From contig JABXHO010000044.1 of NCBI GenBank assembly GCA_013373595.1, positions 1 to 64,000 of the forward strand: DNA of 64,000 bases, read 5' to 3'. Of the stretch, positions 16,719-25,999 are shown piece by piece. Made by a program: the position numbers and the translations under genes. Each line of letters starts with the position of its first letter. Within the stretch, counting starts at the first letter, position 1. The notes below the pieces were generated by a model. That model was not told the DNA's origin and did no database searches. It saw nothing but the letters and a program-made list of their open reading frames with translations. Source of the DNA: Flavobacteriales bacterium. GTDB lineage: Bacteria > Bacteroidota > Bacteroidia > Flavobacteriales_D > Crocinitomicaceae.

Positions 16719-19700
16719 ATGAAATCACTATTCTTAGCCACCATTTTACTGGTGACAGGTACCTCCTACGCGCAAACGGATGAATTTAACCTTAAAAAGT
16801 ACTGGAAGTTTCGTAGCACCTTTGTGGAGCAATTTGTGAAAGTTGGTGGTCTACCAGGGGAAAGTCTTCCCGCAGGGAAACGAAAGCCGTGCAATTGTAT
16901 TGATAACCTATATCTCAACCCTCAAGGGGTGCCCGATTGCTATGGAGAAATGCATTGGGGTGATGGGATGATTCGTCACGGGCATTATTTGGGTTTTTTG
17001 GCGACAGAGTATGCACTACTCAAAAAGTATGGACAAGATACTACCGCTACTATACATGAATTGTATTATGCCTTAGCTGCAATCAATAGAGTTGATATCA
17101 AAGCAGAAAGTGAACTAGATGAAATATATGGTATTGATCTTTTCTACGGTTCCGAACTCAACGGCTTTTACCTCCGTGAGGACATTCCCGAAGATTTCGC
17201 TTCTGAATTTTCCGATGGCGATTGGGACATGAGATGTACCAATTCGGCATTTTACCACAATAACAATGCAGCAAAAATTAATAACCCTTCACTTTCTTAT
17301 AAACCTGAAGTAAAAGGTCTTTCCTACCTAAATGCCCCGAGCTTGGATCAGATGTCAAGTTTATTAGTTGGGCTTTCAGTAGCACATAAATTAGTAGATA
17401 ACGTATTTGTTCAGCCTACAAGTTCTGATGCAGGTTTTAGTATCAAAACAGAAATTGAAGCGATTACAGATCGTATTGTAGCTTATGCAGCGTATCGAAA
17501 TTGGGAGATTCTAGACGTAAATGGTTGGCCTGTAGCGAACGGAGGAGGTGATTTGGCACTTACGGCTTTTCCCATTGCACAATGTGCCTATAACATGTTT
17601 GGTGGGGTGTATCCTCCAAACATGAAAAGAAAAATTACAGCATACAAGTACATTTCAGATATTCGGGTGTGTTTGACTGGTTTTGGTGTTGAAAATAATG
17701 AACCAGAAACGCAAGATACTGCTTGTGCTAATGTCGGTATTTTAGGACAGAATGATTTAACAGATTTATCATATGGTGTACCAGCGGGTCCAATGAACAA
17801 TCAAAATACCTCCGTCTACCGGAGCTGGTCTTACAATGGAAATACAGATTTGTCTGTTAACGCTCAATCAGTGGTTGATTTATGGACATATTGGATTCCT
17901 AGCAATTATGGCGCCCTTAAGAATAGCTGGGAGAATAACGCAACGCTAGACCAGTCGCTACCTTGGCCGTTATCAAAGGTTAAAATAGAAACACCTCAAG
18001 CCTTTTCGCACTATAATACACTTATCTATTTTAACCTTGCCGTTGCAGGTAGGTTGTGGACCCAGCAACAAGCGCATGAATTTGCAGACATTGGAGATAA
18101 TCGCCAATTAGAATTGGTAAATGCTTTGTTGAAAGATGATTCTCCCGTCGAGGATAAGGCTTTTTACAAAGCTTACCTCGACCAAATGCCCATGTCTGGA
18201 AGCTATCACTTAAGTGGAAAATCAGGTAATGTAAAAGATTCATTGTTTGCTTCTGGCTGGGCAACGAGCTATCGATGGGCAAAGGATTTGGATGCTAATT
18301 TAGGAAATGAAGGAGATGATAACGGTAATGGCATCTATAATGGTCTTGATTACATGTACTTCCATAACCTATACTATCTTTTCTTTGGAAATGAAATAGC
18401 GGATCCATTCGAAAAGAAGTATGAGTGCTTTTGTGATTTTGATGTCGAAAAACCGATTCCTACAGGTTTAGGGGTAACGATTGATGATATTCAGGCAACT
18501 CAAGACCTCAATAAAAAACTCGCTTTTGTGGGGTCGTGTGTTGAAAACGTATTTACACCAGTTAATAACGATGTATACGGGGCTTTTTCCATTGAACCCT
18601 TTTTCTCAGAATACATTGATGCCGGAATTCGCCCAAGTAAATATCAAACCGAAAATGCAACGATTCACTCAGGAGCGAATGTTCAAGTACAAACGGATTT
18701 TGTGATTTGTGCCGCTAAAACCTTGACTACGGAAGCAAATTCAGAACTTGTACTGAACAATGGCCATTTGATCATCAAGGGGAACTCTACGCTGGATGTA
18801 AGCGGAACGGTACGTATCAAGGCAGGAAACCGAATTGATTTTGACCCAATGGGAAAAATAATTCTACGGTCTGGTGCTAAGCTAATCATCGAAGATGAAG
18901 CCAAGTTTTTATTGAATTATGTTGGAAAACTAGAGTTTTACGATGGAGCCCAAATCATTATGGAAGGCGCCAACAGTGAATTTATTCTTCGTGGTGGGGT
19001 GGTAATGATGGACGGAGGAACATTTTCACTCGATCATTCTGCAAGTCCTGAAAGTGGGAGATTGATAGTAGAGGCAAATGTTGGTTTCTTGCGAGAAATA
19101 GGTAATACAAATCCGTGTTTTGTTGAATTATATGGAAAAGATGCAGATGATGAATTTATCATTTTGAAAAAGGACAAAAGTATCACACAGTATGACTCAA
19201 ACACACCACAGTACATTGATAAACTAACGATTCATCATTGTAAGGTGCGATTTGAAGAAAATGCGAAAATAACAAGTTATCAGCCTTTTATTGCCTATCA
19301 AACTACGTTTGAATCGGACGTAAATAACAATGGAATTCAAATCGGTGATCAAAACAATTTTTCCAGTTGTAATTTCTATGATGTCCCGGTTCAAGCTGAT
19401 TTGTTCATCGAAAACACCGACAAATTTAACGCAACCAACTGTAAGTTCTGGAGTAAGTCGGATGTAAACGAACAGGACCGTCCGCTGGTGTATGTGAACG
19501 GAATGGGCTTCGATATTTATTCGTGCGAATTCAAAGGTTCGGAACATGCCTGTCTACGCTCGGAGAATTTACTGCATCAAAGTACAATTGCGAACTCATC
19601 CTTCGAACACTATGATGGATATACGCCTGGGACAAGTATGGTGGGAATTCACGATGTATCCAATGTAGAGGTGAAACTGTTGAATAATACAATTGGTCAG

Positions 19701-21143
19701 ACGAATATTGGCGTAAGCAAAGTTGGAGGTAAGCTCTCATTGAAGTGTAACACATTCGCATACAATGATCAATACCATGTGCTCGGTGCGTTCGGCTGCC
19801 ATGTCAATTTGAGTACAGATATTGGCGGTGGATACAACGACTTCTTTGCGCATCCAGACGTATGTATCTCCCTAAATTCTGCTATGATCAGTATGAATAA
19901 TGGACGAAATAGATTCCATGATTTTCTGTATTACGTAAAAGGAGATGTTATTTCACAATGTGGAACAAACACAGATTGTGCTATTAATGCGAGTAAAAAC
20001 CAATGGAACATAGGAAATGTGTATCAGTTAGATCCTCCGCAGCAAAGTAAATTTGACGTTGTAGGTTCAGATAATTTGCCCTTTCAGTTTTCAGCGAACC
20101 TTACGCAGCTATTTCCTCCGTGTGGATACTATGACAATGGTGATCCCAGTGAAGGTACAGGGCAGTCAGGTTATCCAATGGCGGGGACAAATGATTACAT
20201 CGTAAACCTTCCTATGATCAGCCTATCCTTTAATTCTAACATTAGCTTGGATGATGCAGTGATTTATGCGGATCGACTTTCTGGCTTAGGACAAGATGTG
20301 CAAGCGATTGAAATTTACGATGAGATTTTCGACTTAAACCTTACGAAAGATGATCAAACATCTACTTGGTTATACAGAGCACTTTCTGGAATGAAGAGTT
20401 CACTGGAAAATGCCATGTTCGAAGAAAACCTTTTGAAGGAAGACAACATCGTTAATTTCGAATCGCACGTCCAGTCATATGTCGATGCGTTGAATTATAT
20501 GTCGGATATGAGTATTCAGGGTGATAACTACAAAGAGCAGTTTTATCTTGAGATAGAAAAATCACACTTGTACCGAATGCTGGAAATTGATCAAATGTCG
20601 AACGAAGTGCTTTCGCATATCGATGTATGTGGACTTGATCAGGAAGAGCAAGCCATGTTGAATTATTGGAAAACACAATATGACATTGATTTAATCGTGA
20701 ATCAAATAGGGTATGCGTACCTCGACTCAACAATTGCCGTTGATACTTCTGGATACAATGTACCGACAAGCTATACACCGCCAATCTTCAATTTTGGTTC
20801 GCAAATTAATGGTGTTTACAATATCTCATACACGAGTTGTGCCAGTGGAAATGCGAAGATGAACGCCCTAGCAAATCGCCCAATGAATGAGTTGAGCGTA
20901 CATCCTAACCCAGCGGATAAGTTCATCGATGTACAATTCGATTTTGAAGAACTGAAGGGCGAAGCAGATATTAGGATAACTTCTCTTGATGGAAAAGAGG
21001 TCATTCGTTTGACCCATGACTTTGAATCCAAAGGAAACATACTATCATTCGATGTGTCAAACTGGAAACAGGGAGGATATTTAATTACTGCACGAACGGC
21101 AACATTGGGTATTTTACAAAAACAATTTGTTGTGACGCACTGA
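16719..21143 (+). CDS. Giant T9SS-exported protein of unknown function
   Basis: This 1,474-residue protein has a signal peptide (MKSLFLATILLVTGTSYAQ) and a C-terminal T9SS sorting domain starting at SVHPNPADKFID. Residues about 40-590 look globular and helix-rich, with HWGDGMIRHGHYLGFLATEY and many Trp/Tyr, which loosely recalls (alpha/alpha) toroid folds; that is a guess. Residues about 640-1,130 are solenoid-like, with short repeating strands (NNGHLIIKGNSTLDVSG and similar), as in passenger beta-helices. Residues about 1,170-1,340 are helical and TPR-like. No catalytic motif was recognised. It sits directly behind two lipoproteins, and a good terminator follows. Export to the surface is well supported; a functional link with the lipoproteins is inference. 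Confidence 0.75.
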   Translation: MKSLFLATILLVTGTSYAQTDEFNLKKYWKFRSTFVEQFVKVGGLPGESLPAGKRKPCNCIDNLYLNPQGVPDCYGEMHWGDGMIRHGHYLGFLATEYALLKKYGQDTTATIHELYYALAAINRVDIKAESELDEIYGIDLFYGSELNGFYLREDIPEDFASEFSDGDWDMRCTNSAFYHNNNAAKINNPSLSYKPEVKGLSYLNAPSLDQMSSLLVGLSVAHKLVDNVFVQPTSSDAGFSIKTEIEAITDRIVAYAAYRNWEILDVNGWPVANGGGDLALTAFPIAQCAYNMFGGVYPPNMKRKITAYKYISDIRVCLTGFGVENNEPETQDTACANVGILGQNDLTDLSYGVPAGPMNNQNTSVYRSWSYNGNTDLSVNAQSVVDLWTYWIPSNYGALKNSWENNATLDQSLPWPLSKVKIETPQAFSHYNTLIYFNLAVAGRLWTQQQAHEFADIGDNRQLELVNALLKDDSPVEDKAFYKAYLDQMPMSGSYHLSGKSGNVKDSLFASGWATSYRWAKDLDANLGNEGDDNGNGIYNGLDYMYFHNLYYLFFGNEIADPFEKKYECFCDFDVEKPIPTGLGVTIDDIQATQDLNKKLAFVGSCVENVFTPVNNDVYGAFSIEPFFSEYIDAGIRPSKYQTENATIHSGANVQVQTDFVICAAKTLTTEANSELVLNNGHLIIKGNSTLDVSGTVRIKAGNRIDFDPMGKIILRSGAKLIIEDEAKFLLNYVGKLEFYDGAQIIMEGANSEFILRGGVVMMDGGTFSLDHSASPESGRLIVEANVGFLREIGNTNPCFVELYGKDADDEFIILKKDKSITQYDSNTPQYIDKLTIHHCKVRFEENAKITSYQPFIAYQTTFESDVNNNGIQIGDQNNFSSCNFYDVPVQADLFIENTDKFNATNCKFWSKSDVNEQDRPLVYVNGMGFDIYSCEFKGSEHACLRSENLLHQSTIANSSFEHYDGYTPGTSMVGIHDVSNVEVKLLNNTIGQTNIGVSKVGGKLSLKCNTFAYNDQYHVLGAFGCHVNLSTDIGGGYNDFFAHPDVCISLNSAMISMNNGRNRFHDFLYYVKGDVISQCGTNTDCAINASKNQWNIGNVYQLDPPQQSKFDVVGSDNLPFQFSANLTQLFPPCGYYDNGDPSEGTGQSGYPMAGTNDYIVNLPMISLSFNSNISLDDAVIYADRLSGLGQDVQAIEIYDEIFDLNLTKDDQTSTWLYRALSGMKSSLENAMFEENLLKEDNIVNFESHVQSYVDALNYMSDMSIQGDNYKEQFYLEIEKSHLYRMLEIDQMSNEVLSHIDVCGLDQEEQAMLNYWKTQYDIDLIVNQIGYAYLDSTIAVDTSGYNVPTSYTPPIFNFGSQINGVYNISYTSCASGNAKMNALANRPMNELSVHPNPADKFIDVQFDFEELKGEADIRITSLDGKEVIRLTHDFESKGNILSFDVSNWKQGGYLITARTATLGILQKQFVVTH

Positions 21144-21163
21144 TTTTTCATTAAATGCTTTTT

Positions 21164-21203
21164 AACTGCTACGCATCACAAAATACGTGGCAGTTTTGTT
21201 TTT
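21164..21203 (+). terminator. Rho-independent terminator after the giant T9SS gene
   Basis: A 10-bp stem (AACTGCTACG at 21164-21173 with CGTGGCAGTT at 21186-21195, one G-U pair) has a 12-base loop and is followed by TTGTTTTT. Confidence 0.8.
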
Positions 21204-21284
21204 CAATAGATTTTTTTTTAGCGAAACTATTTTGTTTAGGAAGAGTAGAACATCTATTCATTCGGTTTCCTTAATTTTACCCTC

Positions 21285-21968
21285 GTGAAAAACTACTCAC
21301 ATCAAGAATTATCCGATTTCATCCAGTGGGATGTCGAAAACTGGGGGAAGGCTATTCCGTTCTGGCAGCCGTACATTGAAACGGTTTCCGAGGGAAAAGC
21401 AGCCGCTTTCGGCGAACGAGAAGGAGGACTTTCGCTTTGGCTCGCATCGAATGGCTTTCAGGTGGAATGTTCCGACTATACCGCTTTTGAATCAACTCCA
21501 TTGGAACTTCATGAAAAACACGCTGTTTCTAAGCAGATTTCGTACTCACAACAGGACATTACGTCGATTTCATTTCCCGATAATTCCTTTGATTTCGTAT
21601 TGTTTAAATCGGTGATAGGAACGCTCGCAACGAAGGAACGACAGCAACAAGCCCTGGATGAATTGCATCGCATCTTGAAGCCAGGTGGATATCTATTATT
21701 CGCTGAGAATACCGAAGCTACAGCCATGCATCGCTTTGCACGGAAGAAGTTCACGAATTGGGGGAACCGCTGGCGATATCTTAAATGGAAGGAAATGGAT
21801 CAAATGCTTTCGAAGTATTCCAAGGTAGAAAAAAAGTCAATCGGTTTCTTTGCCACCTTCGGTCGGTCAGAAGGACAGCGACGTTTTCTATCGAAAGTAG
21901 ATAAAGTGTTTGCTCCACTCGTACCAAAATCGTGGCGCTACATCATGATTGCCGCGTGCAAAAAGTAG
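21285..21968 (+). CDS. Class I SAM-dependent methyltransferase
   Basis: This 227-residue protein fits the Methyltransf_11/UbiE-like group. Motif I is degenerate (AAFGEREGGLSLWLA, residues about 40-55), with an acidic residue at the next strand end (CSDY). Later come the QQDITSISFPDNSFDFVLFK strand-loop region (adenine pocket) and the LDELHRILKPGGYLLFAE motif. It would transfer a methyl group from S-adenosylmethionine; the acceptor is unknown. The start is GTG at 21285. It is a single gene, isolated by the terminator upstream and the intergenic repeats downstream. Confidence 0.8.
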   Translation: MKNYSHQELSDFIQWDVENWGKAIPFWQPYIETVSEGKAAAFGEREGGLSLWLASNGFQVECSDYTAFESTPLELHEKHAVSKQISYSQQDITSISFPDNSFDFVLFKSVIGTLATKERQQQALDELHRILKPGGYLLFAENTEATAMHRFARKKFTNWGNRWRYLKWKEMDQMLSKYSKVEKKSIGFFATFGRSEGQRRFLSKVDKVFAPLVPKSWRYIMIAACKK

Positions 21969-22005
21969 ATGCGCCCTCCGTTGGAACCAAGATTATTCCC
22001 ACTCT

Positions 22006-22430
22006 CCGTCTTTGTATCCTCCACAGTAAAACCAAACCTAGCTTTGTGTCTTGACTCCGTCAAGCCCGAGTCCTTGTGGTGAAAAAACAAACCACAAAGA
22101 CGCAAAGTTCACAAGGATTCCTATAGCTTAAATGAATGTTGAAGTATAAGAAGTAAGTAATTCACAACCAATACCTTCGCGCCTTATTATTCTTTGCTGT
22201 AAAACCAAACACAACTTTGTGTCTTGACTCCGTCAAGCCCGTGTCCTAGTGGTAAAAAAAAATCAACCACAACGGTACAAAGTTCACAAGGAATATCATC
22301 GTTTAAATACAAGTGAGATCATCAAGAATAACCACTTTTCGTCTGTGCATTCTCCGCGGTAAAACCAAACACAGCTTTGTGTCTTGACTTCGTCAAGCCC
22401 GTGTCTTCGTGGTAGAAAAAATCAAACCAA
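22006..22430. repeat. Three imperfect tandem copies of an intergenic repeat
   Basis: Three copies of a roughly 100-base unit lie at about 22,006-22,114, 22,183-22,291 and 22,340-22,430, with periods of 173 and 160 bases. Shared text includes GTAAAACCAAAC, CTTTGTGTCTTGACT and CGTCAAGCCCG. Each unit contains a small hairpin CTTGAC-TCC/TTC-GTCAAG. Copies 1 and 2 can also pair TTGTGGT with a following ACCACAA, then end with CAAAGTTCACAAGGA. Copy 3 is shortened and runs into the 3' end of the downstream minus-strand gene, ending by its stop codon. Sequences of the form 'CACAAAG...ACAAAGTTCACAAGG' resemble dispersed intergenic repeats of this phylum, from memory. This 450-base gap holds no gene. 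Confidence 0.8.
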
Positions 22431-23507
22431 CTTGGCGTATCGTAAAGCCTGATTAAAAAACGAATATGTAAAACTCGTTGATCGCAACACAGAAATCTTT
22501 CCATTTGATCGCGCTTCAATTTCAGTCAGCTTCGCCGGTGGATTGTAATACGAAGGAAAGACGTTAAACCCGTGTGCCTTTAACACCGCATTTTGCTCAA
22601 TCAATTTTCGATCTTTCAATCGCTTGGTGATCGCTTCCAGAAGCACTTCATGACTCGATCCGTGATATTGTTTGGCGTGAATTCCAACACACAGCAATTT
22701 TTCATTCGATTGAAGCTCACCTTCTACTTGGGATGTCATATCACTCACTCGGTGAATGTACAAGTCATCCATCCAACGCTCGTACGAAAAGGCTTTCGGA
22801 ATCGACGTTTCCATCAAGAGGTGTACATGTATGTAATCGATCTGCTTCGTTTCAGGCATCATCACCGACCCATCTTCAAAAGTAATTTTCTCAATGGACG
22901 AAAGCGAAGTCAATACAAGTTCGTCGCAAGCGATCATTTCTCCATTTCTGGCGTAAAGCTTGAGGCCGTTTTCCATGATTTGAACCGATTGTACCTCCGT
23001 ATTCAACGAAAGTTCCAATTGTTCCGACTCAATTTTACGCATCACTTGCGTGTGTAGCTCATTGGCTCCACCTTTTGGATACAAGTACTTTCTAGGAAAA
23101 AGGGTAAAGGTGCGCGCGGGCGATTTCATGCCTTCTCCGAACTCTTTAAATCGAAAACGAATGAATTTAGAAGCAGCATATTTTCCCGTGGAAAGGTTCA
23201 TTTTCCAATCGTAGGGGATCGACACACCCCTTTTCAGAATACGCGGTTGTGGTTCCAATGGGACCAAGTTGAGGTCGAAAAATTGATGCAGAAAATCGGT
23301 TGCTCCTTTTTCTACTTCCCAAATGTGACAGCCGATTTCCACCTCAGGAATTCCTTCATGCTTGATGGTTGTCCACGCTCCTCCCGGCACCAACTTGTCA
23401 TCCAGATTGATGACAGTCTTCCCTTCCGATTTTTGCCATACAGCTTCGGTAATCGCCAAAGGACTCGTTCCTAGAATAACTACGTTATGATGTGGATGTT
23501 GGCTCAC
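22422..23507 (-). CDS. NAD(P)/FAD-binding oxidoreductase-like protein
   Basis: This 361-residue protein begins with a Rossmann-type strand VVILGTSPLAITEA (residues about 9-22), in which the usual GxGxxG is degenerate (GTSPLA). An acidic/Asn end (INLDDKLVPGGAW) follows, and the WKMNLS, KYLYPKGGANELHTQVM and ELVLTSLSS strands recall amine-oxidase or protoporphyrinogen-oxidase-like FAD proteins. The YPxGG(A/M)xxL element is common to those flavoproteins. It may be cofactor-poor or have a changed dinucleotide site. The start is GTG (23505-23507), nine bases after the end of the upstream TonB receptor gene, so the two are probably co-transcribed. Its 3' end touches the third intergenic repeat copy. 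The substrate is unknown. Confidence 0.6.
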   Translation of the reverse strand: MSQHPHHNVVILGTSPLAITEAVWQKSEGKTVINLDDKLVPGGAWTTIKHEGIPEVEIGCHIWEVEKGATDFLHQFFDLNLVPLEPQPRILKRGVSIPYDWKMNLSTGKYAASKFIRFRFKEFGEGMKSPARTFTLFPRKYLYPKGGANELHTQVMRKIESEQLELSLNTEVQSVQIMENGLKLYARNGEMIACDELVLTSLSSIEKITFEDGSVMMPETKQIDYIHVHLLMETSIPKAFSYERWMDDLYIHRVSDMTSQVEGELQSNEKLLCVGIHAKQYHGSSHEVLLEAITKRLKDRKLIEQNAVLKAHGFNVFPSYYNPPAKLTEIEARSNGKISVLRSTSFTYSFFNQALRYAKLV

Positions 23508-23516
23508 CGAGCGAAG

Positions 23517-25886
23517 TTAAAAAGTTATTCGGTATTGGAATACCGGAAGGAATCCATTTTGATAAACCGTTCGCACTTTTCCTGTGTAAGAATTGTATTC
23601 CTGATAGAAAATATTATCGCGATCCGTGAAGTTCTGAAGATCAAGCGCCCACTCCTGTGTCACATTTTGTCCAATCAGTTTATAAGCGAATCGAGCATTT
23701 CCTTTGATGTAATCTTTGTACGATTGCTCGTAGGCATTGTTCCAATCTCGGATTTCCTCTCCAAAGAACTGACTTTCTTCAACCAAAATTTCACTGTATC
23801 GCGCACCACCATTCCACGTAAATTTCAAATCGATACTCAACGCAGACTTGAATTTCGCATCCGGATTTTTGTCACCAAATCGGAACTCATATCCCGCTAA
23901 GGTATTGAGTGTATGATTCCCATTGAAAGCGGTATTTCTCCATACCTTGTCGCTTCCTTGATATTTCGAGTTGAAAAGCGAGGCAGTTACGAGGAAGTAA
24001 AACCCATTGTCGAGTGGTTTTTCCAAAGTAATTTCAATTCCGTAGTTGTAGCCCAAACCGTTGTTCACGAGTGTATCGGGAGTACCTGTCAGGAAGGTGG
24101 CGCCAAAATTCAACGTTGAATAGCTACTACTTTTTGCTTCCACGGGAACGTTTGTGAGGTATTGACCGTATGCTTCAACCTTCGCTCGAATTCCATGTTT
24201 GAATCCTTTTTGATAGCCTGCGATGAGGTGATTACTGCGTGTGAACCCAATGGTTTTGTTGGGAGTGATGTAACTTCCATCCGCGATCTGAACTTGATCG
24301 AAATAGGTTTCAATCGGTGCCATCTGGCTGTGCAATCCATAGCCAAAAGTGAACTGTTGCTGATGCTTCATTTTGTATTCCAAACCAATACGCGGTTCTA
24401 TCGCCCATTGCCAATCGAGATTTAAAAATTGTGCGTAGACGCCACTAACCAAGGTCAAATCTTCGTTTATGCGGTAGCGATGTTGAAAATGAGGTCGGAT
24501 CAAGGCCATGTTTCCTTCAAAATCACGTAATCTTCGGAAATTATCCGTGGCAGGCGAGTACAAGGAATCAGCAAGCTTGAGGAAATAAAGGTCGAAAATG
24601 AGTCCAGTTTTGATCAAATGGCGACTGGAGAATTTATTCTGGTAGTTAAAGACCGTCGTTTGCTTTCCAATGGCTGAATTTGAAAGAAAAGTTGTGAAGG
24701 GATTTTCTCCGTTCAAATCGAGGGAGTCATTTCTAGCTTGACTTGTAGCAATTTGTCCACCCAACATTACTTCGAAGAAGGAATTGGAATTGATGCGTTG
24801 CTTGTGATTAACGCCAGCCATACCTGTATTCGTTCCGAAATAGACATCATTTCCTTGAAATCCCCACAAATCGTTGGCGTCTTTGGTGTCCGATGCGAGA
24901 ATGGCAATATCACTTATCCCACCAATTCCAAATACTTTGGTCACGCCATTTTTGTGAGGAAAGTCGAGTTTGAAACTGAGATCTTGATACTTCGGAAGTG
25001 CGGCTGTTCCAAATTCCAACCCCATTAATTGAAACAATTCAAGGGTCGAATACCGATAATTGACCAGAAATGAGGAGCGTTTTTTCCGAGAAATAGGACC
25101 TTCCGCCATTCCTTCCACCCCGTTGAATCCAATTTGACCCATGAACTCAAACTTTTCGTTGTTTCCCTTTCGCATGCGCAGATCGAACACGCCAGCTAGC
25201 GCATTTCCATATTCCGCCGGGAAAGCACCTGTAAAGAAATCGGAGTTCGCCAAAACGTTGTTGTTGAGCATGGAAATAGGACCTCCAGTTGTTCCAAAAC
25301 GCGCAAAGTGATTTGGGTTGGGGATATCAAGTCCTTCCATTCGGTACAAAACACCAGAAGGTGAATTTCCACGAACGATAATATCATTACGCGAATCGTC
25401 TGCACCCTGCACGCCAGCAAAGTTTTGCGCCATTCGTGCAACGTCGTTTAAGCTTCCCGCGTAGCGTTGACTTTCTTCTACGGAAAAACTACGAGCACTA
25501 ACCGTCGCCAACTTGTTTACAGTTTCTCCATCTTCTTTCGCGACAATTTTCACTTCTTCCAAATCCGTCACTTCTTCCGTTAACTTAATTTCCAAAACGA
25601 GTTCTTTGGCAGATGTCAATTCCAAATTGGATAAAACAGCATTTTCATAACCCATCATACGCGCAACAATCGTGTATCGCCCGACAGGTACATTTTCAAA
25701 TCGAAATCGACCTTCGAAGTCGGACAGTTGACGAAGGGTGTCGGATGTCCCCATCAGGTAAATTTTTGCCTCTGGAAGTGTGGTTTCAGAATAGCGATCA
25801 ATCACTTTACCTCGAATGGTCTGATTGATTTGTCCAAAAGAAATGGAAGTCGAAAGAAGGAATAATAGTAGTGTGACAATTTTCAT
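23517..25886 (-). CDS. TonB-dependent outer-membrane receptor with carboxypeptidase-regulatory domain
   Basis: This is a 789-residue outer-membrane protein. It begins with a signal peptide (MKIVTLLLFLLSTSISFGQ) and then a CarboxypepD_reg-like beta-sandwich (about residues 20-110: IRGKVIDRYSETTLPEAKIY). The plug domain spans about 130-240, with NDIIVRGNSPSGVLYRMEGL and PNPNHFARFGTTGGPISMLNN. A 22-strand-type barrel follows to a C-terminal QYRITF ending in Phe. The ATG at 25884-25886 was chosen over one 45 bases upstream, which lies before the signal peptide. The next upstream gene on the same strand encodes a LytTR regulator, 113 bases away. The substrate is unknown; there is no SusD-like neighbour. 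Confidence 0.9.
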   Translation of the reverse strand: MKIVTLLLFLLSTSISFGQINQTIRGKVIDRYSETTLPEAKIYLMGTSDTLRQLSDFEGRFRFENVPVGRYTIVARMMGYENAVLSNLELTSAKELVLEIKLTEEVTDLEEVKIVAKEDGETVNKLATVSARSFSVEESQRYAGSLNDVARMAQNFAGVQGADDSRNDIIVRGNSPSGVLYRMEGLDIPNPNHFARFGTTGGPISMLNNNVLANSDFFTGAFPAEYGNALAGVFDLRMRKGNNEKFEFMGQIGFNGVEGMAEGPISRKKRSSFLVNYRYSTLELFQLMGLEFGTAALPKYQDLSFKLDFPHKNGVTKVFGIGGISDIAILASDTKDANDLWGFQGNDVYFGTNTGMAGVNHKQRINSNSFFEVMLGGQIATSQARNDSLDLNGENPFTTFLSNSAIGKQTTVFNYQNKFSSRHLIKTGLIFDLYFLKLADSLYSPATDNFRRLRDFEGNMALIRPHFQHRYRINEDLTLVSGVYAQFLNLDWQWAIEPRIGLEYKMKHQQQFTFGYGLHSQMAPIETYFDQVQIADGSYITPNKTIGFTRSNHLIAGYQKGFKHGIRAKVEAYGQYLTNVPVEAKSSSYSTLNFGATFLTGTPDTLVNNGLGYNYGIEITLEKPLDNGFYFLVTASLFNSKYQGSDKVWRNTAFNGNHTLNTLAGYEFRFGDKNPDAKFKSALSIDLKFTWNGGARYSEILVEESQFFGEEIRDWNNAYEQSYKDYIKGNARFAYKLIGQNVTQEWALDLQNFTDRDNIFYQEYNSYTGKVRTVYQNGFLPVFQYRITF

Positions 25887-25999
25887 GTGACGTGCATTTT
25901 TCGCAAATCTAATGACAAAAGTAATGTTCAATCAGTAAGTTGTGACGAAAAACACGAATTTGTGATGACCGACAAGCGAGAGTGATTAGGATAACGCTT

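Noticed and set aside
22006-22430. CRISPR-like reading of the three repeats
   Set aside because: Repeats are long (about 100 bases), imperfect and unevenly spaced, without short uniform repeats and spacers or cas genes.
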